Position numbers and translations under genes: made by a program. A stretch of 64,000 nucleotides of DNA, taken from NCBI RefSeq assembly GCF_003725415.1, contig NZ_RJQC01000002.1:406439-470438 (forward strand). Reading direction: 5' to 3'. The notes beneath the pieces are model-generated. The model made no database searches and was not told the DNA's origin. It worked only from the letters and a program-made list of their open reading frames with translations. Positions 54,716-63,158 of the stretch are shown here, one piece after another. The stretch's first letter is position 1. Each line of letters starts with the position of its first letter. This DNA is from Absicoccus porci. GTDB lineage: Bacteria > Bacillota_I > Bacilli_A > Erysipelotrichales > Erysipelotrichaceae.

Positions 54716-56353
54716 TTACATGGATTCAACGGCTGTAACACCAATGCAATCTAATGCATTTGCTAAAACCGTTTGGGTCGCTTTAACCAAAGCCAAACGC
54801 TGGCTCGATAAATCCAGATTATCATGATCGATGACTTTACAAGCATTATAGAAACTATGGAAATGACTTGCTAAATCATGGATGTAATGACACATCTTAT
54901 GGACTTGTCTTGTTTTGGCACTTTCAACGATCACATGATTGAATTCTTGTAAAGTTTTCATTAATTCAATTTCTTTTTCATCGGTTAATAATTCAAAGTG
55001 CTCGGCTAACTCTATATCTTTAGCTTGTTTTTGGATAGAACACATCCGCGCATGTGCATATTGTGCATAGTATACTGGATTTTCATTTGATTTCTTCGTG
55101 GCTAGATCCACATCAAAATCCAAATGAGAATCTAAAGCACGGGCGACAAAGAAATAACGAGCTGCATCTACACCGACACTTTGTACAAGATCATGAATGG
55201 TTGTCGCATTGCCCAAACGCTTTGACATCTTCATCTCTTCACCATTGGATACCAACCGTACCATTTGAATAATATCAACATGTAAATGATTGGAATCATG
55301 TCCTAAAGCTTCCATGGAAGCCTTTAAACGAGGGATGTAGCCATGATGATCAGCACCAAAGAAATCCACGATTTCATCGTAACCACGCTCAAATTTTTGG
55401 TTATGACAAGCGATATCCGGAACGAGATAAGTCAATGACCCGTCTTTTTTACGTAAAACACGATCTTTATCATCGCCAAAAGCCGTGGTCTTGAACCATA
55501 ACGCTCCTTCTGCCTCATAGGTATACCCTTTATCTCTTATAATGTCAACTGCTTTTTCAACCACACCAGAATCTCTTAATTTTTGTTCCGATGTCCATAC
55601 ATCAAAATGCACCCGATATTCATCTAAATCACGCTTGATTTTATCCAATTCAAACGCAATTCCTTTTTGTCTGAAAAAGTCTAAATTTTCTTTTGTTGGC
55701 TCTAAATACGTATTTGGATATTCTTTAGCCAAACGATACCCTTCTTCTTTTACATCTTCACCCATGTAACCATCTTGGCCAATTTCTGTCTCAATACCAT
55801 GGGCTTGACGATATCGTGCATTTAACGACAAAGCCAAATTATGAATTTGATTACCAGCATCATTTACATAATATTCACGTGTTACATCATACCCTGCTTT
55901 TTTCATGATACGGGCACAACTATCTCCCCAAGCAGCACCGCGTGCATGACCCAAATGCAAAGAACCCGTTGGATTGGCACTCACATATTCCAAATCCACT
56001 TTGATGCCATTGGCTAGTTGTTGACCATAGTTTTCTTTTTGTTCTAAAATGTCGGCAATGACTTGTGAAAAACGATCCTTGGATAAAGTAAAGTTTAAAA
56101 ATCCTGGACCTGCAATCTCAATATGCGATACATTGGCTTTGGAAAGATCACAAGCATCGACAATTTTATTCGCAATTTCTCGAGGATTGGTATGAAGCTG
56201 ACGAGTCAGTTGCATGGCCACATTACTCGCATAATCACCATGATCTTTGGTCTTTGGTGTTTCAATAATAATTTTTTCTAATGGTAATTCAATCGCAAAT
56301 GCTGATTGAACGGCCGCTTGAAGCATTTGTTTCAATTCTGTTTCAATGGACAT
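54716..56353 (-). CDS. argS: Arginyl-tRNA synthetase
   Basis: Charges tRNA-Arg. Class I signatures: the HIGH equivalent SANPTGSLHLGHARGAAW and the KMSKS equivalent EMKMSKRLGNATT. The N-terminal Add-1 domain (about 1-110) and the C-terminal anticodon-binding DALR domain (ending LANALDCIGVTAVESM) are present. The 545 aa length is normal. It overlaps ywiB by 11 bases. No T-box leader is seen; it is inside an operon. A strong AAGGAGG precedes the ATG. Confidence 0.96.
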   Translation of the reverse strand: MSIETELKQMLQAAVQSAFAIELPLEKIIIETPKTKDHGDYASNVAMQLTRQLHTNPREIANKIVDACDLSKANVSHIEIAGPGFLNFTLSKDRFSQVIADILEQKENYGQQLANGIKVDLEYVSANPTGSLHLGHARGAAWGDSCARIMKKAGYDVTREYYVNDAGNQIHNLALSLNARYRQAHGIETEIGQDGYMGEDVKEEGYRLAKEYPNTYLEPTKENLDFFRQKGIAFELDKIKRDLDEYRVHFDVWTSEQKLRDSGVVEKAVDIIRDKGYTYEAEGALWFKTTAFGDDKDRVLRKKDGSLTYLVPDIACHNQKFERGYDEIVDFFGADHHGYIPRLKASMEALGHDSNHLHVDIIQMVRLVSNGEEMKMSKRLGNATTIHDLVQSVGVDAARYFFVARALDSHLDFDVDLATKKSNENPVYYAQYAHARMCSIQKQAKDIELAEHFELLTDEKEIELMKTLQEFNHVIVESAKTRQVHKMCHYIHDLASHFHSFYNACKVIDHDNLDLSSQRLALVKATQTVLANALDCIGVTAVESM

Positions 56354-56717
56354 CGGTCGTTTCCTCCTTCATAGTTAATGTAAAATGAAAAGTTTGTCTT
56401 TGTTCATTTTGTATCAAATCATATTTTACTTCAATGCGATCTTCGGTTTTTTTATAAAATACAGTTTCTAAATCAAGGTCCATCGTGCCATATTCGGATG
56501 AAATATGCCCCTTTGTTTTTCGATTGGGTCGACAAGTTAAAACCACTTCGATTTCCGAAGTCGAACGAATGATCAATCCCTTTTCATAGATTTTCCAACT
56601 ATAGGTATGATCATCATTTCCAAATCGAATTTCTTTGCCATTTTTCATCGGAACAACCCATGCTGCTCCTTCATAATGCACGATACCTTCTGAATGTTCT
56701 ACTAATTGTACTTTCAT
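56343..56717 (-). CDS. ywiB: DUF1934 family protein (YwiB-like)
   Basis: A 124-residue beta-rich protein resembling calycin-fold DUF1934 members. The ordered strands VQLVEHSEGIVHYEGAAWVV, STSEIEVVLTCRPNRKT and the late DRIEVKYDLIQNEQRQTFHFTLT fit the family, in which ywiB precedes argS as here. Function unknown. The ATG has no Shine-Dalgarno and lies 12 bases after the preceding stop; a TTG two codons upstream is an alternative. Confidence 0.75.
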   Translation of the reverse strand: MKVQLVEHSEGIVHYEGAAWVVPMKNGKEIRFGNDDHTYSWKIYEKGLIIRSTSEIEVVLTCRPNRKTKGHISSEYGTMDLDLETVFYKKTEDRIEVKYDLIQNEQRQTFHFTLTMKEETTDVH

Positions 56718-56729
56718 ATTCAATGCATA

Positions 56730-57917
56730 CTACAATTTAACATAATAAATGCGTTTTTCCAATGTATTTTCCATACGAAGTAATGCCTTTACAATTTCTG
56801 AACAAGCCGATAAAGGCTTTAATTCATAGTGTCGGGTCCAGATCCAGATGATCGAATCCGATTCCGTATACGGTAAATAGGCACTACTTTTTTTCTTTTC
56901 TTCCACAAACCAGAGTGATGGATCATAGCCAGCGGCTTCAATTTTTTTCTTAATAGCTTGTATTTCCTCTTCACTTGGATCTTCTTGCCATTCCAATAAA
57001 TGACGATCTAGAATGGCTTTGGCATATTCTCGTAATATTTTATCTTCACAATGACTAGATTCTTGAAATCCATACATCATGCGACATTCATCCATTTCAA
57101 TGAATTCTTCATTAGTCATTTCATGACGCAAACATTCAAACACTGGAATATGAATATCCGATTGACAATAATAAGAAAAAAATAATTGAATTAAAATTTC
57201 ATAACTTTTTGCATCCGGATGTAAATACACTTGCCAATACATATGATAACGAGCCATGATATAGTCTTCGACACTATGCATGCCACTCTCTTTCATACAT
57301 AAGACGCCATTTTTTACGCGCATTGTTCGTAAAATACGCTCTAAATCAAAGGTTCCATAACTTGTTCCCGTCTCATATGCATCTCGTAATAAATAATCCA
57401 TTCGATCTGCATCCAATTGACTAGATATCATTTGATTCATTAATGCCTTTGTATGTCTATGCATCAATATATCCACAACATATTGGGGTAATAAATGATC
57501 ACATCGATACAAAGCCTGATGCACTTCGGTATGCGGATCTAGGATCAATTGACAAGTACGTTGTTCATGCGTTTGGGTTTGCAGTGATTCAAAGAAATGA
57601 GAATACGGACCATGGCCTAAATCATGAAGCAATCCTGCACACATGACTTGAATTTTTTCATATTCCGATAAAGATTGATTGATATCTTCGACTTCATTGA
57701 CCATCCGACGAACAATTTCATATACACCCAAGCTATGACCAAAACGAGAATGTTCTGCCGTATGATACACTTGAAAAACACCACCCAATTGATGAATACG
57801 ATGCAAACGTTGAAATTCGCGACTATTTAAACAATCCCATATCACCTGATATTGGATATGAATATAGCCATGAATGGGATCTCGTAATACTTTAGTTTCA
57901 CTTGTTTTGGGATACAT
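56730..57917 (-). CDS. HD-domain phosphohydrolase (dGTPase-like, YwfO type)
   Basis: Metal-dependent phosphohydrolase related to dNTP triphosphohydrolases. N-terminal KVLRDPIHGYIHI is typical. The HD residues are visible: H in YHTAEHSRFGHSLGVYE, the HD pair in GLLHDLGHGPYSHFFE, and the distal Asp in SSQLDADRMDYLLRDAYETG. The 395 aa length matches YwfO (about 430 aa). A role in dNTP homeostasis is inferred from the family. It overlaps the Nudix gene by 20 bases. AAGGTG before the ATG. Confidence 0.88.
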   Translation of the reverse strand: MYPKTSETKVLRDPIHGYIHIQYQVIWDCLNSREFQRLHRIHQLGGVFQVYHTAEHSRFGHSLGVYEIVRRMVNEVEDINQSLSEYEKIQVMCAGLLHDLGHGPYSHFFESLQTQTHEQRTCQLILDPHTEVHQALYRCDHLLPQYVVDILMHRHTKALMNQMISSQLDADRMDYLLRDAYETGTSYGTFDLERILRTMRVKNGVLCMKESGMHSVEDYIMARYHMYWQVYLHPDAKSYEILIQLFFSYYCQSDIHIPVFECLRHEMTNEEFIEMDECRMMYGFQESSHCEDKILREYAKAILDRHLLEWQEDPSEEEIQAIKKKIEAAGYDPSLWFVEEKKKSSAYLPYTESDSIIWIWTRHYELKPLSACSEIVKALLRMENTLEKRIYYVKL

Positions 57918-58293
57918 ACGGCCACACCTTCTTCAATGACTTCACTAAACCAATATCACTCTTAAAAAAATGATGATCATAAATATGATCGGGCGTTGTC
58001 CAGATAAAATCATCATGCACGATCATTTTAGGAACTTGATTGGAAAAACAAAGAAAACAAGTCAGATGAAATGGATACTCTTGTTGATCTTCACTTTCAC
58101 TCAAATATTGAATCGTATGAATATCAATATCCAATTCCTCTTTCATTTCCCGAATCAAAGCTTTTTCCTTCGTCTCATTTTTTTCTACTTTTCCACCAGG
58201 AAATTCATACATGCCTTTGGATGATCCATAATTTCGACGAGCAATTAATACTTTTCCTTGTTGGATCAAGGCCCCACATACAACTTCAATCAC
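57898..58293 (-). CDS. Nudix hydrolase, MutT-like
   Basis: Pyrophosphohydrolase of a nucleoside diphosphate linked to another group; 8-oxo-dGTP clean-up is possible. The Nudix box GGKVEKNETKEKALIREMKEEL (residues 33-54) has all catalytic acids (Gx5Ex7REUxEE); only the last Gly is Asp. The 131 aa length is typical of MutT. The start is a GTG after AAGGAAG. It overlaps rqcP by 8 bases and the HD gene by 20 bases; with the HD protein it may form a nucleotide-sanitising pair. Confidence 0.9.
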   Translation of the reverse strand: MIEVVCGALIQQGKVLIARRNYGSSKGMYEFPGGKVEKNETKEKALIREMKEELDIDIHTIQYLSESEDQQEYPFHLTCFLCFSNQVPKMIVHDDFIWTTPDHIYDHHFFKSDIGLVKSLKKVWPYVSQNK

Positions 58294-58543
58294 GATTTTC
58301 TTCCTTTATGATTTCAAACAATAAAGCCGCATTCTTTTTCGAAACTTGTTTCTGAATATCCGTAACTTTTATTTCTAAGATACGATATCCAAATTCAATG
58401 CGAATCACATCACCAATCTGAATTTCTGTGGATGGTTTTGCGACACGACCATTCACTTGAATACGTCCTTGCAGGGCTAATTCTTTGGCGGCTTCACGAC
58501 GCTTTAAGATTCTTGCGGTTTTTAAATATTTATCAAGCCTCAT
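58286..58543 (-). CDS. rqcP: Ribosome quality control S4-domain protein RqcP
   Basis: S4 RNA-binding protein of about 85 aa that works with RqcH during Ala-tailing on stalled 50S subunits. The S4 core is MRLDKYLKTARILKRREAAK, then ALQGRIQVNGRVAKPSTEI and GDVIRIEFGYRILEIKV. Size and sequence type match Bacillus YabO. The start was set at MRLDKYL, 6-7 bases after GGAG; an ATG four codons upstream is an alternative. It overlaps the mfd end by 11 bases; mfd and yabO are close in Bacillus as well. Confidence 0.9.
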   Translation of the reverse strand: MRLDKYLKTARILKRREAAKELALQGRIQVNGRVAKPSTEIQIGDVIRIEFGYRILEIKVTDIQKQVSKKNAALLFEIIKEENRD

Positions 58544-61500
58544 ATATTTCTCCATTTGTTTGTAGTTCTTTTATGATTTTCATAAGCAATTCATATGGAT
58601 TCCTTCCTTTTGGAATTTGAATCTCTATTTTGCCATTTTTATAGTGCAATTGTACCTTTCGATTTAAGGTTGTCATAGTTTCAAATAATTTTACACCATT
58701 ACAATGATTTGACCAATCTTTTGTCATGGTTAGAAGCATGAATCGATCTTTTTCTACCAATGTATCAACACCGGGTTCATTCACAAAGAGATCAATTTTT
58801 CTTCGCTCAAATAATTTTTGTACTGATTTCGGAATACGACCATATAAGTCATTGACTTTTCTCTCACAGGCTTCCAAATCATCGAATGTTTTTACCTTCT
58901 TAATTTCTTGATATAAGGATAATTTATCTCCATCATTATCCGTAAACTGTTTTGGGATATATCCATTCATTTGTATATTCGCAATTTTTTCTGGTTCTTT
59001 TTCAACAATTTCGCCTTTTTGTTCTTTAATCGCATTCGACAACATATCTAGATACAAATCTAGACCAACTTGATCGATAAAACCAGCTTGTTGAGGACCT
59101 AATAGATCACCGGCACCACGAATGGTCAAATCGCGCATTGCAATCTTATAACCCGATCCCAATTGCGTAAATTCTTTGATGGATTTTAATCGTTTGGTTG
59201 CTTCTTCCGTTAATTTCTTATGTGGTTGTACCATCAAGTAACAATACGCAATTTGATCTCGACGTCCTACGCGACCACGAATCTGATAGAGTTGCGATAA
59301 ACCAAAATGATCCGCATTTTCAATGATCATCGTATTCGCATTGGCGATATCCAATCCTGTTTCAATGATGGTTGTACAAACCAAAATATCATATTTTCGT
59401 TGTTCAAACTCCAACATCGTTTGTTCAATTTCTTCTCGACTCATACGGCCATGTGCCACCGCAATTTGATGATCTGGAAATAAAAGACGCAAATTCTCGG
59501 CTACACCATAAATATTCGAAATATTGTTGTAAAGGTAGAAAACCTGACCATTTCGCGCCAATTCTCTTTGAATGATTTCTTTAATGACGCTTCCTCTTTT
59601 TTCAATCACATACGTTTGAATGGGGTGTCTTTGAGCGGGTGGTGTATTCAATTGCGATATCGTCCGTACACCAATCAATGACATTTGTAAGGTACGAGGA
59701 ATTGGTGTTGCACTTAACGATAAAACATCAATACTTTGTTTCATCTCTTTGATTTTTTCTTTATGGACCACACCAAATCGTTGTTCCTCATCAATGATCA
59801 ATAAGCCAAGGTCTTTGTATTTAAAGCTTTTATTCAATAAACGATGCGTGCCAATAATAATATCAATGGTTCCTGCTTCTAGATCTTTTTTAAATTTTTT
59901 CACTTCTTTATCCGATACAAAACGATTAACCAAGGCAACATTCGCACCTGTATAGGCAAATCGTTCCGATACGGTTTGGTAATGTTGCATGGAAAGAATG
60001 GTCGTTGGACATAAGAAGGCTACTTGTTTTCCATTACAGATAGCTTTAAAAGCACATCGCATGGCCACTTCGGTTTTTCCAAATCCGACATCACCACATA
60101 ATAGATGATCCATGGGTTTGGATTTTTCCATTTCAGCTTTGATTTCTTCAGTAGCTTGTATCTGATCTGGAGTAGGTTCATACGGAAAATGATCTTCAAA
60201 TTCTTTTTGTAGGGCATCATCTTCAGAAAATGCATAACCAATGTTTTCATTACGAACGGCATACAAGGCAACCAATTGTTTGGCAATGGCTTGAACTCGT
60301 TCATTGACTTTTTGTTTTGTTTTACTCCATTTGTCACTACCGAGTTTACTTAAATGGATACCAACACCTTCTTTGGACACGTATTTTCGTACCAATTGGA
60401 ATTGGGATAAAGGAACATATAAATCATCATTTCCAGCATAAATAACATGTAAATAATCGAGATTTTGGCCACGAACATTTTTAGTTTCAATACCTAAATA
60501 TTGACCAATCCCATATTGTTCATGCACCACATAATCTCCTTTTTGGAGTTCCATGACAGAATCAATGATTTGTCCATCTTTAAATGTTTTTTTATAGCGA
60601 CGACGCTGTATGGGTTGAATAAATAATTCTTTTTCTGTATATACCGCAAAATCTTGATACTGAAAGCCTTCATAGAATATGGGATCTATAAATTCATAGG
60701 AAAAAGAAGAATTTACTAATGCAGATCGAATTTTGATAACATTGTCTTTTTCGACCGCAAAATATATATGAGGAATGGATATATTTTCAATAATTGCAGG
60801 AAGTGGTTGCGTTGCTTTTTCAATTGGAAAGATATTCGATACCATTGGTTCTTTATAATCTAAAAATTCATGAAAATGAACATAGTGTTGATCTTTCCAA
60901 GTATGAAACATTTGGTATTGGGGCAAACAACGATTTTCTTGTACCATTTCTTGTATAAATGCAATCGTATCCGTTTGAATATCCTTGATAGCTTTTTCTA
61001 CTTCTTCGATAGAAGAAATAATGACAGTACCAGAAACATAGTCAAGAAGTGAAGCCGTCGAAGTATAACTATAGTACCAATACAAATATGCATCCGTATC
61101 ATAGGATTCCAATGCATAAAGATCTTCTTCAATATGATTTTCTAATTCTTCAAAATCTTCATCGCTCAATCGTTTCTTTTCCAAGTCTAATTTTTGTTTG
61201 ACTTTATCTTTCACTTCAACAATTTGATCTTCACTAAATAAGATATGACTTGCTGGTGTGATTTTCACTTGATCAATCGTTTGAATGGTTCGTTGATTGA
61301 TTTCATCAAATAAACGAATGGAATCCACAATGGTATCAAAAAATTCAATACGTACCGGATGTTCATATGGCAATGGAAAAATATCAATGATGCCACCACG
61401 AGATGCAAACGTACATGGACGATCTACATAATTGACTCGGCTATATCCTGCTTTGACCAATGTTTCTTTTAAGCTATCCATATCCAATTCCATATCTGGT

Positions 61501-61919
61501 TTTATAATTTGACAACTGGATTGAAAACGTTGGACATCTGGTAAAAAGCGAAGAAAAGCAGCCACATTACAGATGATCAATCGTGGTTTTGAATCTAATA
61601 CTAAGGATGTCAACGAAGATACAAAAGCTTGGGTATCTTCGGGTGAGGAAGCGATAGCAGAAACCCGTAAACTTTCTTCCATCACAAAAAGCAGCACATC
61701 TTTTGTGAGTGGCTCAATCCGAGAAAAGAGTTGCTGCGCTTCAAAACGATTCTTTTTTACGATAATGCGTGTTTTATGATCTTGTAGAAAAGCAGATACT
61801 TCCACCAAAGCTTCTTCCATGGGATATAAATTACCGACATGGTCACCTTTCTTTAAGATTTCTTGAACAACGACATTTTGAGATAATTGTTCTTGTATAG
61901 TTGTATTCAAAAATATCAC
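58533..61919 (-). CDS. mfd: Transcription-repair coupling factor
   Basis: Translocase that removes stalled RNA polymerase and recruits UvrA. N-terminal UvrB-like module (about 1-330), polymerase-interacting domain (about 450-530; GDYVVHEQYGIGQYLG), helicase with Walker A LLCGDVGFGKTEVA, motif II LLIIDEEQRFGV, SATPIPRTLQMSL and QIRGRVGRRDQIAYCYL, and a C-terminal TRCF domain ending LYEA-like (GEIYEA). The 1128 aa length is normal. The frame begins with a GTG directly after the pth stop; a TTG three codons later has AGGTGA at better spacing and may be the real start. Confidence 0.96.
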   Translation of the reverse strand: MIFLNTTIQEQLSQNVVVQEILKKGDHVGNLYPMEEALVEVSAFLQDHKTRIIVKKNRFEAQQLFSRIEPLTKDVLLFVMEESLRVSAIASSPEDTQAFVSSLTSLVLDSKPRLIICNVAAFLRFLPDVQRFQSSCQIIKPDMELDMDSLKETLVKAGYSRVNYVDRPCTFASRGGIIDIFPLPYEHPVRIEFFDTIVDSIRLFDEINQRTIQTIDQVKITPASHILFSEDQIVEVKDKVKQKLDLEKKRLSDEDFEELENHIEEDLYALESYDTDAYLYWYYSYTSTASLLDYVSGTVIISSIEEVEKAIKDIQTDTIAFIQEMVQENRCLPQYQMFHTWKDQHYVHFHEFLDYKEPMVSNIFPIEKATQPLPAIIENISIPHIYFAVEKDNVIKIRSALVNSSFSYEFIDPIFYEGFQYQDFAVYTEKELFIQPIQRRRYKKTFKDGQIIDSVMELQKGDYVVHEQYGIGQYLGIETKNVRGQNLDYLHVIYAGNDDLYVPLSQFQLVRKYVSKEGVGIHLSKLGSDKWSKTKQKVNERVQAIAKQLVALYAVRNENIGYAFSEDDALQKEFEDHFPYEPTPDQIQATEEIKAEMEKSKPMDHLLCGDVGFGKTEVAMRCAFKAICNGKQVAFLCPTTILSMQHYQTVSERFAYTGANVALVNRFVSDKEVKKFKKDLEAGTIDIIIGTHRLLNKSFKYKDLGLLIIDEEQRFGVVHKEKIKEMKQSIDVLSLSATPIPRTLQMSLIGVRTISQLNTPPAQRHPIQTYVIEKRGSVIKEIIQRELARNGQVFYLYNNISNIYGVAENLRLLFPDHQIAVAHGRMSREEIEQTMLEFEQRKYDILVCTTIIETGLDIANANTMIIENADHFGLSQLYQIRGRVGRRDQIAYCYLMVQPHKKLTEEATKRLKSIKEFTQLGSGYKIAMRDLTIRGAGDLLGPQQAGFIDQVGLDLYLDMLSNAIKEQKGEIVEKEPEKIANIQMNGYIPKQFTDNDGDKLSLYQEIKKVKTFDDLEACERKVNDLYGRIPKSVQKLFERRKIDLFVNEPGVDTLVEKDRFMLLTMTKDWSNHCNGVKLFETMTTLNRKVQLHYKNGKIEIQIPKGRNPYELLMKIIKELQTNGEIYEA

Positions 61920-62480
61920 CTATTTCTGATTGTATTGATTCATGGTCTGACTAAACGTATGATCAATGGCATAATAAGCGGCATGAGCAGCTGCATCAAT
62001 CGCTTTGTGCAAATCCTCTTTTTCTTCGGATTTGAAATTTGTCAAGACCCATTGAATGATAGGAATTTGTGGATCACGAGATGTACCTACACGAATACGA
62101 TCAAACGTACTTGTACCCATTGCTTGAATAATGGATTTGATGCCATTATGACCACCAGCACTTCCTTTTTGACGCAATCGAATCTTCCCGACTGGTAAAT
62201 CAATATCATCATAAATGATCAATACATCTTCACTGCTTTCTTTATAAAAATCTAAAACTTGTCGCAAAGCAAATCCACTATTATTCATATACGTTGTAGG
62301 TTTCATTAAGATGACATCTTCTCCATGAATTTTTCCTTTTGCGAAATAAGCCGAAAACTTTTCTTGATCAAAAGAAAGATCACACAATGCAGCTAATGCG
62401 TCCATCACCATAAAGCCTGCATTATGTCTTGTATTTTCATATTTTTTTCCGGGATTTCCCAATCCAATAATAATTTTCAT
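61920..62480 (-). CDS. pth: Peptidyl-tRNA hydrolase
   Basis: Recycles peptidyl-tRNA released from stalled ribosomes; essential. Signatures are IIGLGNPGKKYENTRHNAGF (catalytic His in TRHNAGF), LMKPTTYMNNSG, IYDDIDLPVGKIRLRQKGSAGGHNGIKSII. The 186 aa length is standard. TAGGAG before the ATG. The gene abuts mfd with no gap, the conserved pth-mfd pair, and works in the same theme as rqcP. Confidence 0.97.
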   Translation of the reverse strand: MKIIIGLGNPGKKYENTRHNAGFMVMDALAALCDLSFDQEKFSAYFAKGKIHGEDVILMKPTTYMNNSGFALRQVLDFYKESSEDVLIIYDDIDLPVGKIRLRQKGSAGGHNGIKSIIQAMGTSTFDRIRVGTSRDPQIPIIQWVLTNFKSEEKEDLHKAIDAAAHAAYYAIDHTFSQTMNQYNQK

Positions 62481-62490
62481 AACGACTCCT

Positions 62491-62521
62491 AAAGAAAAAT
62501 AACGAGTAAATACTCGTTATT
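62491..62521 (-). terminator. Terminator between jag and pth
   Basis: A perfect 10-bp stem AATAACGAGT/ACTCGTTATT (62498-62507 with 62512-62521) with a 4-base loop, followed on the minus strand by TTTCTTT. It begins in the jag stop codon. A pth promoter downstream of it must lie in fewer than 15 bases or inside jag, so partial read-through is likely. Confidence 0.75.
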
Positions 62522-63147
62522 TATTCAGTTTCTTTTCCTGGTGTATATAAAATATTGATATGACGCTTGTCGCCTTCTCCTTCGGAATGCGTTGAAATAT
62601 CTTGCATATTAGCTAAAGCATTATGCACAGCTTTTCTTTCATCGGCACTCATAGGATCTAAGGAAGCATCTATCTTCGTACGACGAACATCTTTGGCAAC
62701 ACGAATAGCCATACGACATAATTTGGCATATCGTTCTTGTTTATAGCCATTGACATCGATCAATAAGCCAACTTTTTTCTTAAATTCAGCACTTGCAGCC
62801 ATTTTAACCAAACGATTAAATGCTTGTAGAGAGCGACCGGCTTTACCAATCAATATCGCATTATTGGAAGTATTCACATTGATATGATAGAAGCCATCAT
62901 CGTTTGAAATAGCTACTTCACCATCTAATTGTGCATTATCGAAATACGTTTGAATATAATCATGAATAAATTGTTCCACATCTTTTTCTACATATACTTC
63001 GATTTCGACTTGTTTACCCAATCCTAAAAAACCAGATTTTTCTTCCGTCACGGTATAGTGAAGTTCATCGACCATTACATTTTTAGCTTGTGCTGCTTGG
63101 TCAAGGGCTTCTTCCAATGTTTTTCCCGTAAATTTTTCAAATGCCAT
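62521..63147 (-). CDS. jag: Jag/KhpB RNA-binding protein
   Basis: RNA chaperone linked to cell elongation in related bacteria (also called EloR or KhpB). The N-terminal Jag domain is FEKFTGKTLEEALDQAA through SGFLGLGKQVEIEVYV, then a KH domain with the GxxG equivalent ILIGKAGRSLQAFN, and an R3H domain ending with DPMSADERKAVHNALANM. 208 aa. The start was set at MAFEKFTG after AGGGGGA; the open frame continues upstream antisense-like across yidC without meaning. It follows yidC by 11 bases, the conserved yidC-jag pair. Confidence 0.94.
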   Translation of the reverse strand: MAFEKFTGKTLEEALDQAAQAKNVMVDELHYTVTEEKSGFLGLGKQVEIEVYVEKDVEQFIHDYIQTYFDNAQLDGEVAISNDDGFYHINVNTSNNAILIGKAGRSLQAFNRLVKMAASAEFKKKVGLLIDVNGYKQERYAKLCRMAIRVAKDVRRTKIDASLDPMSADERKAVHNALANMQDISTHSEGEGDKRHINILYTPGKETE

Positions 63148-63158
63148 TGTTTTTCCCC

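Noticed and set aside
56354..56730. T-box leader for argS
   Set aside because: The space upstream of argS is coding (ywiB) and overlaps it. No specifier loop or antiterminator sequence was seen.
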